The notes: a model not told the origin generated them from the letters alone. A DNA stretch of 64,000 bases from Bacillus sp. 103mf (GCF_900116295.1 NZ_FPAF01000001.1:1-64000); one strand, 5' to 3'; positions 9,997 through 18,622 are shown, counted from the stretch's first letter. A program made the numbers and translations.

Positions 9997-10349
9997 ACTC
10001 TTATTGCTCCTTCTACCTTCGTTGTAAATTCTTCTATCGCTGCCTGCTCAACTGGTCTTATATGAGGTTTACCAGAAACACGGCCACCATTCTTTTTAAC
10101 ATGCCCATATTCAAGTAAATGAGTAAGTTGATAGTCAGTTGCATTATGAACAACAACATCATTGCTAACTTTCTTAACTCGCCACCCTTTACGATACTTT
10201 CCCGACAACTTAGGACTTTTTTCTTTCAACTCATTAACAGCGTTTTTCGCAACTTCAACCTTTATTTCATCGACTTTTTCAGCTACATCACGTGTATATA
10301 ACTCTACTTGTCTAGCAATTTCATTAGCTAAATTACTAATATCGGTCAC
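9993..10349 (-). CDS. HK97 gp10-type head-tail protein
   Basis: 118 aa. It has the N-terminal helix with repeated Val/Lys/Glu (VAEKVDEIKVEVAKNAVNEL), the SPKLSGKYRKGW core and the C-terminal HIRPVEQAA segment typical of the HK97 gp10/putative tail-component family found between head closure and tail terminator. The start overlaps the end of the upstream adaptor by 14 nt, in line with the tightly packed late operon. Confidence 0.82.
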   Translation of the reverse strand: MTDISNLANEIARQVELYTRDVAEKVDEIKVEVAKNAVNELKEKSPKLSGKYRKGWRVKKVSNDVVVHNATDYQLTHLLEYGHVKKNGGRVSGKPHIRPVEQAAIEEFTTKVEGAIRV

Positions 10350-10641
10350 TAGCCTTCACCTCACAATAAAGTTCGATTTTTTCATCATCTCGCTCATAAA
10401 TTCGGTAAATGCTATATGTTTTATTACCATATTTCACTTTAGTTTCTTCTTGATAATCCAAATAATGAACAATTAATATACAACTGGCTTTAATACCGCT
10501 TTGTCCAGCTTGAAAGAATTCTGATTGAGGAATAGATTTTTTTCTGCAAAATACCTGTCTACTGAATGTTGCAATTTCCTCTTTTTGACCTAATTCATCT
10601 TCAATAGTAGTTACAATAGGAAACCATAAAATATCGTTCAC
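10336..10641 (-). CDS. Phage head closure / head-tail adaptor
   Basis: 101 aa. It has the small SPP1 gp16-like pattern: an early DELGQKEEIA segment, a FCRKKSIPQSEFFQAGQSGIK core and a YSIYRIYERDDEKIELYCE C-terminal beta-hairpin. Proteins of this kind plug the connector after DNA packaging. It sits directly after the gp6-like connector, with a 4-nt overlap. Start and stop are unambiguous. Confidence 0.82.
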   Translation of the reverse strand: MNDILWFPIVTTIEDELGQKEEIATFSRQVFCRKKSIPQSEFFQAGQSGIKASCILIVHYLDYQEETKVKYGNKTYSIYRIYERDDEKIELYCEVKASDRY

Positions 10642-10907
10642 TTGTAATCACCTGCTAGAGTGAGGTGGTTTTTAAGCATGTTATAAGATAATTGGAAGCG
10701 TTCCGCTTCTTTTGCATCTGGAATAAAATTAGCTTTTACATAGGTAATAATCACCCGCTTAATAAGTGGATCAGTGTCTACATTCACTTTTATAGAAGAA
10801 ACGCCCGACAACATTAAGTCGTGCCGGGCCGCTTCAATTAAATCCAAAATTTCATCATCAAGAGCATTATGCGAAATACGCAACGCCTTTTTCACAGCTT
10901 CAAGCAT
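10638..10907 (-). CDS. Head-tail connector protein (gp6-like)
   Basis: 89 aa, almost all helical. The LRISHNALDDEILDLIEAARHDLMLSG pattern (here written in parts: LRISHNALDDEIL, DLIEAARHDL) is typical of the QLRG/gp6-like DNA-packaging connectors that bind under the portal. The ATG shares bases with the upstream stop (1-nt overlap). It lies between a capsid-proximal small protein and head closure, as expected. Confidence 0.85.
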   Translation of the reverse strand: MLEAVKKALRISHNALDDEILDLIEAARHDLMLSGVSSIKVNVDTDPLIKRVIITYVKANFIPDAKEAERFQLSYNMLKNHLTLAGDYK

Positions 10908-11164
10908 TATGATTTCTCACCTCTTAGTGATTCCTCAGTTTCCAGTGCTTCATCTTTCCCTTGTACTTTTTTACCATTGGATAACTCATACCAACCGCCA
11001 CCAATATGTTTAGGAAAAACTGTTTTGTATTCTTCTTGTTTCAAAAAACCATTTTCAATTAAAAAGGCGATACGTTTAGAATCAGTAGATTCATACATAT
11101 CACCTTTTGAATACCCTATTTGTGTATCTTTATCAATAAACGGTTTAATCACTAAATTCCTCAT
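10907..11164 (-). CDS. Small hypothetical phage protein after capsid gene
   Basis: 85 aa. The first half is beta-like (LVIKPFIDKDTQIGYSKGD), followed by a helix with IAFLIENGF and a basic-to-acidic tail (KVQGKDEALETEES). The pattern resembles short proteins found between major capsid and connector genes, some of which look like Rho N-terminal or decoration/packaging accessory domains. I do not recognise a specific family. It is translationally coupled to the connector gene by a 1-nt overlap. Confidence 0.6.
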   Translation of the reverse strand: MRNLVIKPFIDKDTQIGYSKGDMYESTDSKRIAFLIENGFLKQEEYKTVFPKHIGGGWYELSNGKKVQGKDEALETEESLRGEKS

Positions 11165-11178
11165 TTACTATCAGCTCC

Positions 11179-12354
11179 TTAAGCTGAGGCTGCTTTCTTA
11201 AGAACAACTAATGAGTTAACATTAACCGCTTTACCATCCACAACCATAATTGCTTTTGTGACCATGTCATCAGTTTCGTTGTCCTCATACTTCTTAACAC
11301 CCATTTGGTAGTTCGTGTTAAGAAGGTAATCGCTGAAATTGAATAAGAAAGCAAACGGTTTTCCAGTTGCTGCTGTGGAAAAGCTATCAATATAGTTGCA
11401 AAGTACAACTGAACGGCCTAATAGAAATCGTTCTGGTTTTCCATTAATACCATAGTTTACTCTTGCGATAGGTTGACCGTTTGAATCTACCATCCCAGCA
11501 TACGCCATAAACGTTTTCTTTGTCATACACCAAACGGCACCGTCTTCATATTCAAGTGGTAATGCTGCTTCTGCGTCAACCAATGTTTTATACTCAACTT
11601 TAGCAATGTCTAGCGCTTGCCCTGCAACAGGCGTTTCAGTCAAGATACCTTTTGGTTGTCCTACCCCAGTACCATTAATAATTGATTGTTCAATTGCTTT
11701 TGTCATTGCTTCCACAACATTATTAATTAAAGTAGATTCAAAGATAGGTAACGCCATAGTATCAACTTCTAATGATACTGCTACTGCACAACGAAGTTTA
11801 TTATAGCTAAATGTAATAGCACCTGTTGTTTTCTTTTGCTTATCACTTCCTGCACTTTCAGCTACCCATGTCGCTACTGGTTTAACAGAAGAAATCGGAA
11901 CGCTTACGCCACCTTTAATCGCCGTGCGAGTAACGAGTGGCAAAATCATACCAACAGCTTCAATTTTTTCAATAATTTGATTCAGCACTGTTTGTGGAAT
12001 AACAGAACCTACATCACCAGTTTTAGTAACTGCATTGGCACGGAGCTCAGCAGGGATTGCTTCTCCACGTAAAACATAATTCATGAAAGCATTACGATAT
12101 TCAAGAGAATCTGTTCCTGCTTCGCGTTCTTCACCTTCATTACCGTTAAAAGTTTCAATTGTACGAGTTCCAGTTGCTGTTCCATCATTAATAGAACGAG
12201 CTTCTTCTAAAAGTCGTTGACGTGTTTCAATTTGACTCTTTTTATCATTCAATTCACGAATCTCTGTATCTAATGCTACCATATCTACTTCTTGATCGCT
12301 TTCTAATAAACTACGAATTTCTGTCATACGTGCTAAAATTTGTTCTAAATTCAT
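11179..12354 (-). CDS. Major capsid protein, HK97 family
   Basis: 391 aa. It has an N-terminal coiled-coil delta/scaffold domain (about 1-100, MNLEQILARMTEIRSLLESD, Glu-rich), then the HK97 fold: VIPQTVLNQIIEKIEA (about 118-135), the SYNKLRCAVAVSLEVD segment, INGTGVGQPKGIL (about 225-240) and the C-terminal KAIMVVDGKAV strand. The delta domain is normally removed by the protease encoded just upstream. RANAVTKTGDVG near residue 105 is a plausible cleavage region. It assembles the icosahedral head. Confidence 0.95.
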   Translation of the reverse strand: MNLEQILARMTEIRSLLESDQEVDMVALDTEIRELNDKKSQIETRQRLLEEARSINDGTATGTRTIETFNGNEGEEREAGTDSLEYRNAFMNYVLRGEAIPAELRANAVTKTGDVGSVIPQTVLNQIIEKIEAVGMILPLVTRTAIKGGVSVPISSVKPVATWVAESAGSDKQKKTTGAITFSYNKLRCAVAVSLEVDTMALPIFESTLINNVVEAMTKAIEQSIINGTGVGQPKGILTETPVAGQALDIAKVEYKTLVDAEAALPLEYEDGAVWCMTKKTFMAYAGMVDSNGQPIARVNYGINGKPERFLLGRSVVLCNYIDSFSTAATGKPFAFLFNFSDYLLNTNYQMGVKKYEDNETDDMVTKAIMVVDGKAVNVNSLVVLKKAASA

Positions 12355-12366
12355 TCAAATCTCTCC

Positions 12367-12933
12367 TTATAAGTAGGTTTTTAAAATTAATTTTTTTCTT
12401 AGTTCTTGCTGTTTTGCATATTCATCAAAAGGACTATATCCCCTTGTTGATACTTGGCTATCTGGATATGCAGGACGTCCAACAAGGCTGATTTCCGTCA
12501 ATTTAGCTTTGGTTACATTTCTTATAATGTTGTCGGTGTTTCTATTTTCCCAATCTTGTTGTTCTGCTCTAAAGCCAAAAGATACACCGTCAATGTCAGA
12601 CCTTTTTACACTTTCATATGTGTCATTACCTAATGTTGTATTAGGTAAATCCAATTCAAAGCGTAATCCAATGTCATCTTCTTCAAGTCTTAAAGTATTG
12701 TTCTTTGTGCGACCTAATACTTTGGAAATATCGTGACTCCACAAGGCTAATTGGTCATCAGAACGTAACGAATCAGCAAATGCACCTTTTTGAAATCGTT
12801 CTGTAAATCTACCGCCAATTTTGTGAGAGTTTTTCCCCCATTTCACAGCATACCCTTGAAGTGTACGTGTATTGTTTTCTTCCCTTATCTCTATTGCATC
12901 ACTTTCCAACTCCCGCGTTTCCATCTTGTTCAT
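12367..12933 (-). CDS. Prohead maturation protease (HK97/U35 type)
   Basis: 188 aa from the ATG at 12933, chosen because AAGGGGGTG lies six bases upstream. The longer frame from 12963 lacks such a site. Diagnostic motifs are LQGYAVKWG near the N-terminus, LWSHDISKVLGR (catalytic His region) and VSFGFRA followed by LTEISLVGRPAYPD (catalytic Ser region), as in caudoviral HK97-type serine proteases. It cleaves the capsid delta domain during maturation. The chosen start overlaps the portal gene by 35 nt. Confidence 0.9.
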   Translation of the reverse strand: MNKMETRELESDAIEIREENNTRTLQGYAVKWGKNSHKIGGRFTERFQKGAFADSLRSDDQLALWSHDISKVLGRTKNNTLRLEEDDIGLRFELDLPNTTLGNDTYESVKRSDIDGVSFGFRAEQQDWENRNTDNIIRNVTKAKLTEISLVGRPAYPDSQVSTRGYSPFDEYAKQQELRKKLILKTYL

Positions 12934-14113
12934 TGTTATCACCCCCTTTTGTTGTATTCCCATCTTTAACTAGCGCTGTATCTAGTCTCCGAATTGGTTT
13001 ATCCCCACCTTCAATCGGGCCCAATGAAAGAATCGAGCGCCATTCATTCGGTGTCATTGCTCCTCTATCAACCATTTGAACTAAATTCATCTTAGTTGAC
13101 ATAGAAGCGTATTGAAGACTTGATGCTTCAAAGATAATCTTGTTACCAAATCCCCTTTCACGACGTGAAAAAAGCTTCCTGGTGTATTCTCCAGCAAGCT
13201 GCATCGCTAATGGTTCTATTTCAGATTCATAGTAAGCGTTCCATTCATCCTCTGTGTACTTACTCTGAATAATCTTGTCGTTTGTATTAAAGAAGTTATA
13301 AATTCTTTGGATAGTTTCTTGCATTTGTTTTGAATCTGGTACAAACGCTTCCGGTTTTACTTGTTCTAAGTCATAACGTGGATCAGAAGAAGCCGCTCCG
13401 CCATTTACATTATCTATACTTAAGTAGTTTTTAACGAAATTTTGAACTTGCGTATCAATATCTTCTTGCTTTAATACTGATTTAAATTTCAAAATCCATT
13501 TAACTACAGCACTATTCTTTATTGCTTTCACAATACCTTGATCTGTTGTATTAACAATCTCCATTAATGATGATAAAGATTTACCAGGATGATCTCCAAA
13601 GAAATCATCATCATTAAAATCTTTTCTGAGATGAATAATATCTGTATAAGGAATTGTCATACGTTTCCCTGTTTTAAAATAAAACTTTAAAAATATATCT
13701 CCTAAACTGTTTTCCACAACTTCAATCGATACACATGGAATAGGATATATTTCTGATGCGAATCCTAATTCATCGCGTTTAATATAAGCAAATGCATTGT
13801 TATTTAACTCTAATTGAGTTGCTAATTTTTCTTGCATTACTTGTCCAGTCATTAAAGGATTTGGTTCTTCTAAAATAAATCGTAAATATGGGTCCGGATT
13901 AACTTTAAACTCAATTGAATTATCCCTAATATGCTTTGCAATTAATTTTCCAACCGCTTTTGATTTTGGTCGAATACACGAACGAACAATATCACTTTGA
14001 TATAGGTTTCCATTCCAAGAGTAAAACCCTCCACCTTCATCGTTTACCATTTCAAAGCGTGTTGTCATGTTTTCTGATTTCTTTCTGCCAAACATCTTAT
14101 CAAATAATCCCAA
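12899..14113 (-). CDS. Portal protein, HK97 family
   Basis: 404 aa. It has the N-terminal FDKMFGRKKSE, VRSCIRPKSKAVGKL (wing/stem), the PNPLMTGQVMQEKL segment typical of HK97-type portals, IHLRKDFNDDDFFGD, and the C-terminal RGAMTPNEWR crown/clip motif. The protein forms the dodecameric DNA channel at one capsid vertex and docks the terminase. It lies 15 nt downstream of the large terminase, the usual order. Confidence 0.94.
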   Translation of the reverse strand: MGLFDKMFGRKKSENMTTRFEMVNDEGGGFYSWNGNLYQSDIVRSCIRPKSKAVGKLIAKHIRDNSIEFKVNPDPYLRFILEEPNPLMTGQVMQEKLATQLELNNNAFAYIKRDELGFASEIYPIPCVSIEVVENSLGDIFLKFYFKTGKRMTIPYTDIIHLRKDFNDDDFFGDHPGKSLSSLMEIVNTTDQGIVKAIKNSAVVKWILKFKSVLKQEDIDTQVQNFVKNYLSIDNVNGGAASSDPRYDLEQVKPEAFVPDSKQMQETIQRIYNFFNTNDKIIQSKYTEDEWNAYYESEIEPLAMQLAGEYTRKLFSRRERGFGNKIIFEASSLQYASMSTKMNLVQMVDRGAMTPNEWRSILSLGPIEGGDKPIRRLDTALVKDGNTTKGGDNNEQDGNAGVGK

Positions 14114-14128
14114 ATTCTCACCTCCCTC

Positions 14129-15829
14129 TTAAATCATGTTAAGATAATCATTACGTTTTTCTTGAAGAACAACATAAGCATTAAGAAGTGCTGCTGTACC
14201 ATCAATACGTCTTCGCTGATTATTTGTTTTGTTTGGTTGTATATTCAAATTCTTATCAATATCAATCGCTGTATTAGAAAGACACCATTTATCTATTGGA
14301 TTGTTATTATAGTTCACTAGTTTTGCTTCTAAATCAGCACCTAACAGCTTCATAGGGCTAGATAAAGTTTGTTTTCCTTGTGCAACTGGAACCATCGCTT
14401 CTTTACCAAAATATCCTTCCATTTCCTCAACCCAATATTTTGCGGACCATCTATCATAACCAATCCAAGGTATATAGATACCAAATTCATCTCGGATTTC
14501 TAAGAACCATTCTGTCACGAATTTATAATGAACAGAATTTCCTGGTGTTGTTCTTAATAATCCTTGTTCACACCATAAATCATAAGGTATTTTATCCTCT
14601 TTACTTCTTTGTTCAAGCAAATCTTCTGGGAGCCAATACATTTGTTTAACATAAATATGCGGATCGTTTTGAATCATAAAAATAACCTTCGCTGCGGTTA
14701 AATCGGTTGTTGAAGATAAGTCACAACCACCAATACCATAAGAAGGTTTTAATTTCGCTATATCAAAAATGGCTTTATTATTTAATTGTTCAAACGTTAA
14801 CCAGGCTTCTGTACTTGTCTCACGTATATTAAAATCTTTAGTTAATAAGTTTTTAACAAGTAGTGGATTAGCTTTTGCTTTATTAACTTTGGTTTCTAAT
14901 TGGTCAACTTTTTTAATGGTTCCAAGACCTGGATTAGCTTTCTTCCAAGCCTTTTCATCTGTCCACTCTTCTCGCTTGTCTAACTCATAAATGATAGGTA
15001 AAAATCTATCGTCTTTATAGCCATCTGGATCATCAAAACCATTCAAAAGCATTTCAGCTTCTTCATATTTCATATCATACACAGATTCACGAATGGTCCC
15101 AGCTGTTGTAATCATAAAAATCATTGGCTGTTCCCTTGCTGATGTACCATCTACTATAACATCGTATAAATTTTTGTCTTTCCAAGCATGAATTTCATCC
15201 ATCATCGCTCCGTGAACGTTAAGACCATCAAGGGTTTCTGAATCGCTCCCTAATGGTTTAAATGTACTATCATTAAAGTCTGCATTTAACTCACGAACAA
15301 GTGGTTTAATTCGTTTCAATAACACTGGTGATTTTTTAACCATTCTTTTTGCATCTAACCACACTAATTTCGCTTGGTCTAACTTAGTAGCTACAGCATA
15401 AATTTCTGCCCCAGGTTCTCCATCAGCTACTTGTAAATACAAACCAATACCAGAAGCAATTGTTGACTTTCCATTTTTCCGAGCCACAATTAATAGTACT
15501 TCTCTATACTTTCTTGTACCGTCAATTTTATGAACAAAACCAAATGATGCTGCTAAAAATGCTTTTTGCCATAACTCTAATTCAATCGGTTTACCACCCC
15601 ATTTACCTTTCGAATGTTTGCAAAAATTCTCAATGAATTCAATAACATGGTTAGCTTTTTTAGAATCATACTCATACACTGAAGAAGTATCATAAACATC
15701 ATCAATAAGTTTCTTATATACACGTCTAACCTTGTTAGATACAACCTCTTCATCAGATTCGATTTTATTGTAATACTCAATAATTGGATTATAAGTTAAA
15801 GGGTACTGCTTCTTTGTTTGCTTACTCAT
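14129..15829 (-). CDS. Terminase large subunit
   Basis: 566 aa. N-terminal ATPase: KPIELELWQKAFLAA adenine-binding region near residue 85, a deviant Walker A ARKNGKST (about 117-124), Walker B GAMMDEIHAW (about 210-219), and the motif III region MITTAGTIRES. The C-terminal nuclease domain (about 370-520) has GGCDLSSTTDLTA and WIGYDRWSA acidic patches. It powers DNA packaging and cuts concatemers. The start overlaps the small subunit by 4 nt. With the nearby HNH gene it suggests cos-type packaging. Confidence 0.95.
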   Translation of the reverse strand: MSKQTKKQYPLTYNPIIEYYNKIESDEEVVSNKVRRVYKKLIDDVYDTSSVYEYDSKKANHVIEFIENFCKHSKGKWGGKPIELELWQKAFLAASFGFVHKIDGTRKYREVLLIVARKNGKSTIASGIGLYLQVADGEPGAEIYAVATKLDQAKLVWLDAKRMVKKSPVLLKRIKPLVRELNADFNDSTFKPLGSDSETLDGLNVHGAMMDEIHAWKDKNLYDVIVDGTSAREQPMIFMITTAGTIRESVYDMKYEEAEMLLNGFDDPDGYKDDRFLPIIYELDKREEWTDEKAWKKANPGLGTIKKVDQLETKVNKAKANPLLVKNLLTKDFNIRETSTEAWLTFEQLNNKAIFDIAKLKPSYGIGGCDLSSTTDLTAAKVIFMIQNDPHIYVKQMYWLPEDLLEQRSKEDKIPYDLWCEQGLLRTTPGNSVHYKFVTEWFLEIRDEFGIYIPWIGYDRWSAKYWVEEMEGYFGKEAMVPVAQGKQTLSSPMKLLGADLEAKLVNYNNNPIDKWCLSNTAIDIDKNLNIQPNKTNNQRRRIDGTAALLNAYVVLQEKRNDYLNMI

Positions 15830-16188
15830 TTATCAGCCACAAAATCATCGAATCCGTCATCATCATCTTTAATAACATCTTTCGGTAGGGCATCTAACAA
15901 TATTTTAACTTGCGATTGATAGCTTTTATCCATTGAGTTATATACTTGGACATTCGATGATACTTTCCGGCCACTTTGGTTGCTTCCGTTTTGATATTCT
16001 TCCACAACTCCCTCTGCTTCAATAACAGCATGCAAATCTTCAAGCTGAACCGATTTGAACGCTGCATCAATTACTGTTTTCTCAACGACCTTTTTCTTAT
16101 TGTCGCTAAGTTCGGCTAAAGCTTCCCATAACTTCTGTTCTTCCTGCTTTCTTCTTTCATCGAAGGACATTTTCTTCTCTTTCGCCAT
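15826..16188 (-). CDS. Terminase small subunit, P27-like
   Basis: 120 aa from the ATG at 16188, chosen because the AGAGGTGA ribosome site ends six bases upstream; the GTG at 16197 lies inside that site. The sequence has Lys/Glu-rich N-terminal helices, then the pattern LEDLHAVIEAEGVVEEYQNG and a conserved-looking MDKSYQSQVKILLDALP helix, as in P27-family (Terminase_4) small subunits. The C-terminus is very acidic (DDDDGFDDF). It recognises phage DNA ends and regulates the large subunit. Confidence 0.85.
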   Translation of the reverse strand: MAKEKKMSFDERRKQEEQKLWEALAELSDNKKKVVEKTVIDAAFKSVQLEDLHAVIEAEGVVEEYQNGSNQSGRKVSSNVQVYNSMDKSYQSQVKILLDALPKDVIKDDDDGFDDFVADK

Positions 16189-16273
16189 AAATATCACCTC
16201 TTTTTCTGACTACACCCCTCACGCGTGCGACCCATGCGTTACGTGAAACTCCCTCCTCGGTCCCTATCAGACT

Positions 16274-16630
16274 TTAAATTTTATTTTTTATAGGGGGGAT
16301 TCCTTTCTGATAATTATTCCTTAGCTTCTTTACCCAGCGTTTGAATTTCCACTTAAAATATTTATCTTTTAATCGCATAAAAAAAGAAGGACAGAATTGT
16401 TTATAATTCTCTTTATCCCTCTTTAATAGTTGTTCAATTGGTGTTCTAATTAGATATTCTTTTGAGTAAGGCATGAATTGTTTGCCATACATTTTGTAAT
16501 ACTCATAATGTATATCGCCAATTCCTATATTCCCCCAAGCATTAAGATACTTGTCATAGATTGAATCATCCACAGGATGAAGAGCAAGCACATCTATCTT
16601 CCTTTGTAAATCTATATCAATGCTATCCAT
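16274..16630 (-). CDS. Hypothetical phage protein near HNH gene
   Basis: 118 aa, not recognised. The N-terminal half contains LALHPVDDSIYDKYLNAWG and a Tyr-rich YEYYKMYGKQFMPYSKEY segment. The C-terminal third is strongly basic (FKWKFKRWVKKLRNNYQKG), which suggests nucleic-acid contact. It lies between the HNH nuclease and the small terminase subunit, with a 1-nt gap from the HNH stop, so it is probably co-transcribed with the packaging genes. A packaging or DNA-binding role is inference only. Confidence 0.6.
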   Translation of the reverse strand: MDSIDIDLQRKIDVLALHPVDDSIYDKYLNAWGNIGIGDIHYEYYKMYGKQFMPYSKEYLIRTPIEQLLKRDKENYKQFCPSFFMRLKDKYFKWKFKRWVKKLRNNYQKGIPPIKNKI

Positions 16631-16631
16631 C

Positions 16632-16928
16632 TTAATCCCTCCTAATCAAGTCTCCATTACTATCAAACATTACACCTTCAACAACAGGACTATTCTTCTC
16701 ATGATGCTCACGGTTATGACAATCTTGGCACAATAGTTCTAGATTACTAAAGCTTAGTGTTACATCTGGATCATTAATAGTCTCTGGTGTTATGTACTCT
16801 TTATGGTGAACTATCTTACCAGGATTAGAACAACGCTCACATAATCCATGTCGATAAGCAAAGTATGAATCCCTACACTTCTTCCATGTTGACGACTTAT
16901 AAAACTTCTTTGCATATTCCTTTGCCAT
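16632..16928 (-). CDS. HNH endonuclease (packaging-associated)
   Basis: 98 aa. The ββα-metal core is clear: CERCSNPGKIVHHKEYITP (zinc Cys pair plus His-His), then SNLELLCQDCHNREHH with the second Cys pair and catalytic HNH residues. Small HNH proteins next to terminase genes, as in HK97 gp74, assist terminase cleavage at cos sites. The position just upstream of TerS/TerL matches that role. Confidence 0.92.
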   Translation of the reverse strand: MAKEYAKKFYKSSTWKKCRDSYFAYRHGLCERCSNPGKIVHHKEYITPETINDPDVTLSFSNLELLCQDCHNREHHEKNSPVVEGVMFDSNGDLIRRD

Positions 16929-16945
16929 ATCTACTCACCCAGCAT

Positions 16946-17059
16946 CTAAAAGTTTATATCCTGTCTGTCTACTTCTTTTGCCTTAAGAAACTGAATCATA
17001 ATAATTAAACAAGTAATCGTACCTATACTATAACCAATGAAGAAGCTTAACCACGTCAT
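16946..17059 (-). CDS. Small membrane protein (DUF3789-like)
   Basis: 37 aa beginning MTWLSFFIGYSIGTITC, one transmembrane helix with a short polar tail. A GGAAGTGATGG ribosome site lies directly upstream of the ATG. Peptides of this size and pattern are common just before HNH/terminase genes in Bacillus and Clostridium phages (DUF3789). The role is unknown. It is the first gene of the late leftward operon. Confidence 0.7.
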   Translation of the reverse strand: MTWLSFFIGYSIGTITCLIIMIQFLKAKEVDRQDINF

Positions 17060-17161
17060 CCCATCACTTCCTTCTCTAAAATAAAAAGCATCCACTATGT
17101 GAATACTTCATGTTATTATGATTAAGTTACATTAATTCAGATTGATATGTAGGTGAAACAA

Positions 17162-17341
17162 ATGGAAAATAAAGAACCTAAACAAGAATACGATCTAAGC
17201 AAAATATACGAATACAAAGAGTTCCCTGATAAAGTTAGCGGTCGCTGTGATAATTGCGGCAACACTTTATTCAAGAGTTCCGTTAAAGATTTCATCTTCA
17301 TAAGAGAATGTCGTCAATGTGGTATGAAGAAAAGCATATAG
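17162..17341 (+). CDS. Zinc-knuckle small protein, opposite to its neighbours
   Basis: 59 aa starting at the ATG at 17162 (AGGTG site 5 bp upstream; the GTG at 17153 lies within that site). Two CxxC pairs (CDNCG and CRQCG) separated by ~23 residues make a zinc ribbon, after a Lys/Glu/Asp-rich N-terminal arm. It is the only rightward gene between the immunity region and the late genes and has its own hairpin terminator at its stop codon. This is typical of a moron or autonomously expressed accessory gene. Function unknown. Confidence 0.7.
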   Translation: MENKEPKQEYDLSKIYEYKEFPDKVSGRCDNCGNTLFKSSVKDFIFIRECRQCGMKKSI

Positions 17342-17360
17342 TCCTATTCAGGGCTTTTTT
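17340..17360 (+). terminator. Rho-independent terminator of zinc-knuckle gene
   Basis: AGTCCT pairs with AGGGCT around ATTC, followed by TTTTTT. It begins at the stop codon of the rightward gene. Confidence 0.7.
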
Positions 17361-17371
17361 CTTTGCATAAT

Positions 17372-17400
17372 AAAAAGCACCCGAATGGATGCTTTCATTT
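17372..17400 (-). terminator. Terminator of secreted protein gene
   Basis: On the minus strand AAAGCA and TGCTTT pair around an inner GG/CC and a short loop, ending in GCTTTTTATT, just past the stop of the gene at 17401-17868. Confidence 0.65.
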
Positions 17401-17868
17401 TTATTTCATATAACCATTACTATCGAAGTAATATGTTACCCCGTTAATTACCTTTGATTCATTTGTCGCAAGTCCATAATTTCCTGGAATCCAGTATATC
17501 CATTTTCCGCTAGAAGTTTTTTCCCAACCTTCTTTTCGAACTAGTTTTCCATCTGCAGCAAATAAATACCATCTTCCATCTATAACCAACCAAGGAGAGT
17601 TACCAAAACATCCATTCCCTGCAAACATCATACCACCATAAACATAATACCAATCTACTTCATTTTCACTTTGCACCCAAGCATCGTGTACTAACTTCCC
17701 ATCACCAAGCCTAAAATTCCAATATCCTCCACAAGATCCACCAGTCGGTTCAAACTCCCAATAACCGTGATGACCGGCTACATATTTCGGAGTTGCCGCA
17801 AAGGCGTTTGTACTAAAAGCTGAGAAAAAAATAAAAATAGACAATAACGATACAACAATTTTTTTCAT
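17401..17868 (-). CDS. Secreted protein with cell-wall/glucan-binding-like repeats
   Basis: 155 aa. A clear Sec signal peptide (MKKIVVSLLSIFIFFSAF, cleavage after ANAFA-type residues about 23-25) precedes an aromatic, Gly-rich mature part. Repeated units (WYYVYGGMMF, RWYLFAADGKLVRKEGW, KWIYWIPGNYGLATNES, VTYYFDSNGYM) resemble choline/glucan-binding CW repeats. Three Cys residues may form disulfides. It lies in the accessory zone between ArpU and the packaging genes and has its own terminator. It may alter the lysogen's surface or the host wall. No catalytic domain is visible. Confidence 0.7.
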   Translation of the reverse strand: MKKIVVSLLSIFIFFSAFSTNAFAATPKYVAGHHGYWEFEPTGGSCGGYWNFRLGDGKLVHDAWVQSENEVDWYYVYGGMMFAGNGCFGNSPWLVIDGRWYLFAADGKLVRKEGWEKTSSGKWIYWIPGNYGLATNESKVINGVTYYFDSNGYMK

Positions 17869-18021
17869 AATAACTAAATCCTCTCCCCAAAATAAATTAT
17901 ATGTCCTAAATATTATACTATCCAGAATTACGATTGTATACTAAAATTTAGTAATTTTTAAAAAAAGAACCACACCCCCTACTAATATCTCAAATGACAC
18001 TTAAACCTTCAGAGTAACTAA

Positions 18022-18052
18022 GAAAAAACCGCTACACAAAGTAACGGCCTAC
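18022..18052 (-). terminator. Leftward terminator
   Basis: CCGTTAC pairs with GTAGCGG (one G-U) around TTTGT and is followed by TTTTTTC on the minus strand. Confidence 0.65.
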
Positions 18053-18234
18053 GTTTCACAAACTATCCCATTTATATATTAAAACCCTTCTATCAGAAAC
18101 GTTGCAGGGCATTTCTCTTTGAATGATTCCAATTTCTATTAAGAAAGAGCAACCATGCATCAGTTGCCCTTTCATCAAAACTCTACTATTACTATAAATA
18201 CGGTAAATGAAGTTTTTACTCTCAATCAAATAAA

Positions 18235-18270
18235 GTAAAAAACCGCTACCTCGATTGGATAACGGTCTTT
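18235..18270 (-). terminator. Leftward terminator, related to that at 18022
   Basis: CCGTTATC pairs with GGTAGCGG (two G-U) and is followed by TTTTTTAC. Stem and tract resemble the copy 210 bp downstream. Confidence 0.65.
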
Positions 18271-18622
18271 CAAAAATAGACAAGTCATGTGTGCTTCATA
18301 TTTCATTAATTTTGGTTAAGGAGTTTTCACGCCTCTTTCAACTGATGATATATGATATACAGCACTGCTGCCATCAGTTCAAAGAAGAGCAAAAGCTCTT
18401 CAATACTTCAATGTTCATTCAATCTGCAACATCGAAGCTGTCGGAAACCAAATTCAAAACCGTAATACAAAAGGGCCGTTTAATTTATAAAAGAAACCTT
18501 GTGAGTCATGTTATTTCCGCCATTTCTCACAATACAAATATATCACGTTGAATCAAAAACAACCGGCACATTTACGGTCAAAAAACTGCCACGATTCTGC
18601 CACTTTTAACTCTCTCTGATTA

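Larger units (their letters stand above)
17869..18622. other. 750-bp accessory gap with two related terminators
   Basis: No convincing gene. The stretch holds two leftward terminators of similar sequence (18022-18052 and 18235-18270), AT-rich promoter-like DNA near 17890-17960, and a stretch around 18290-18620 whose minus strand reads for 16 codons up to a TGA (start VAESWQFF) without a start signal, perhaps a gene remnant. Frames of 75 aa (minus) and 98 aa (plus) exist here but have no ribosome sites and run through the terminator stems. Confidence 0.5.

Noticed and set aside
18056-18283. 75-aa minus-strand frame in the accessory gap
   Set aside because: TTG start without a ribosome site, and its N-terminal part runs through a terminator stem. 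Likely chance.
18255-18551. 98-aa plus-strand frame
   Set aside because: No ribosome site, runs through the terminator at 18235-18270 and has poor protein composition.
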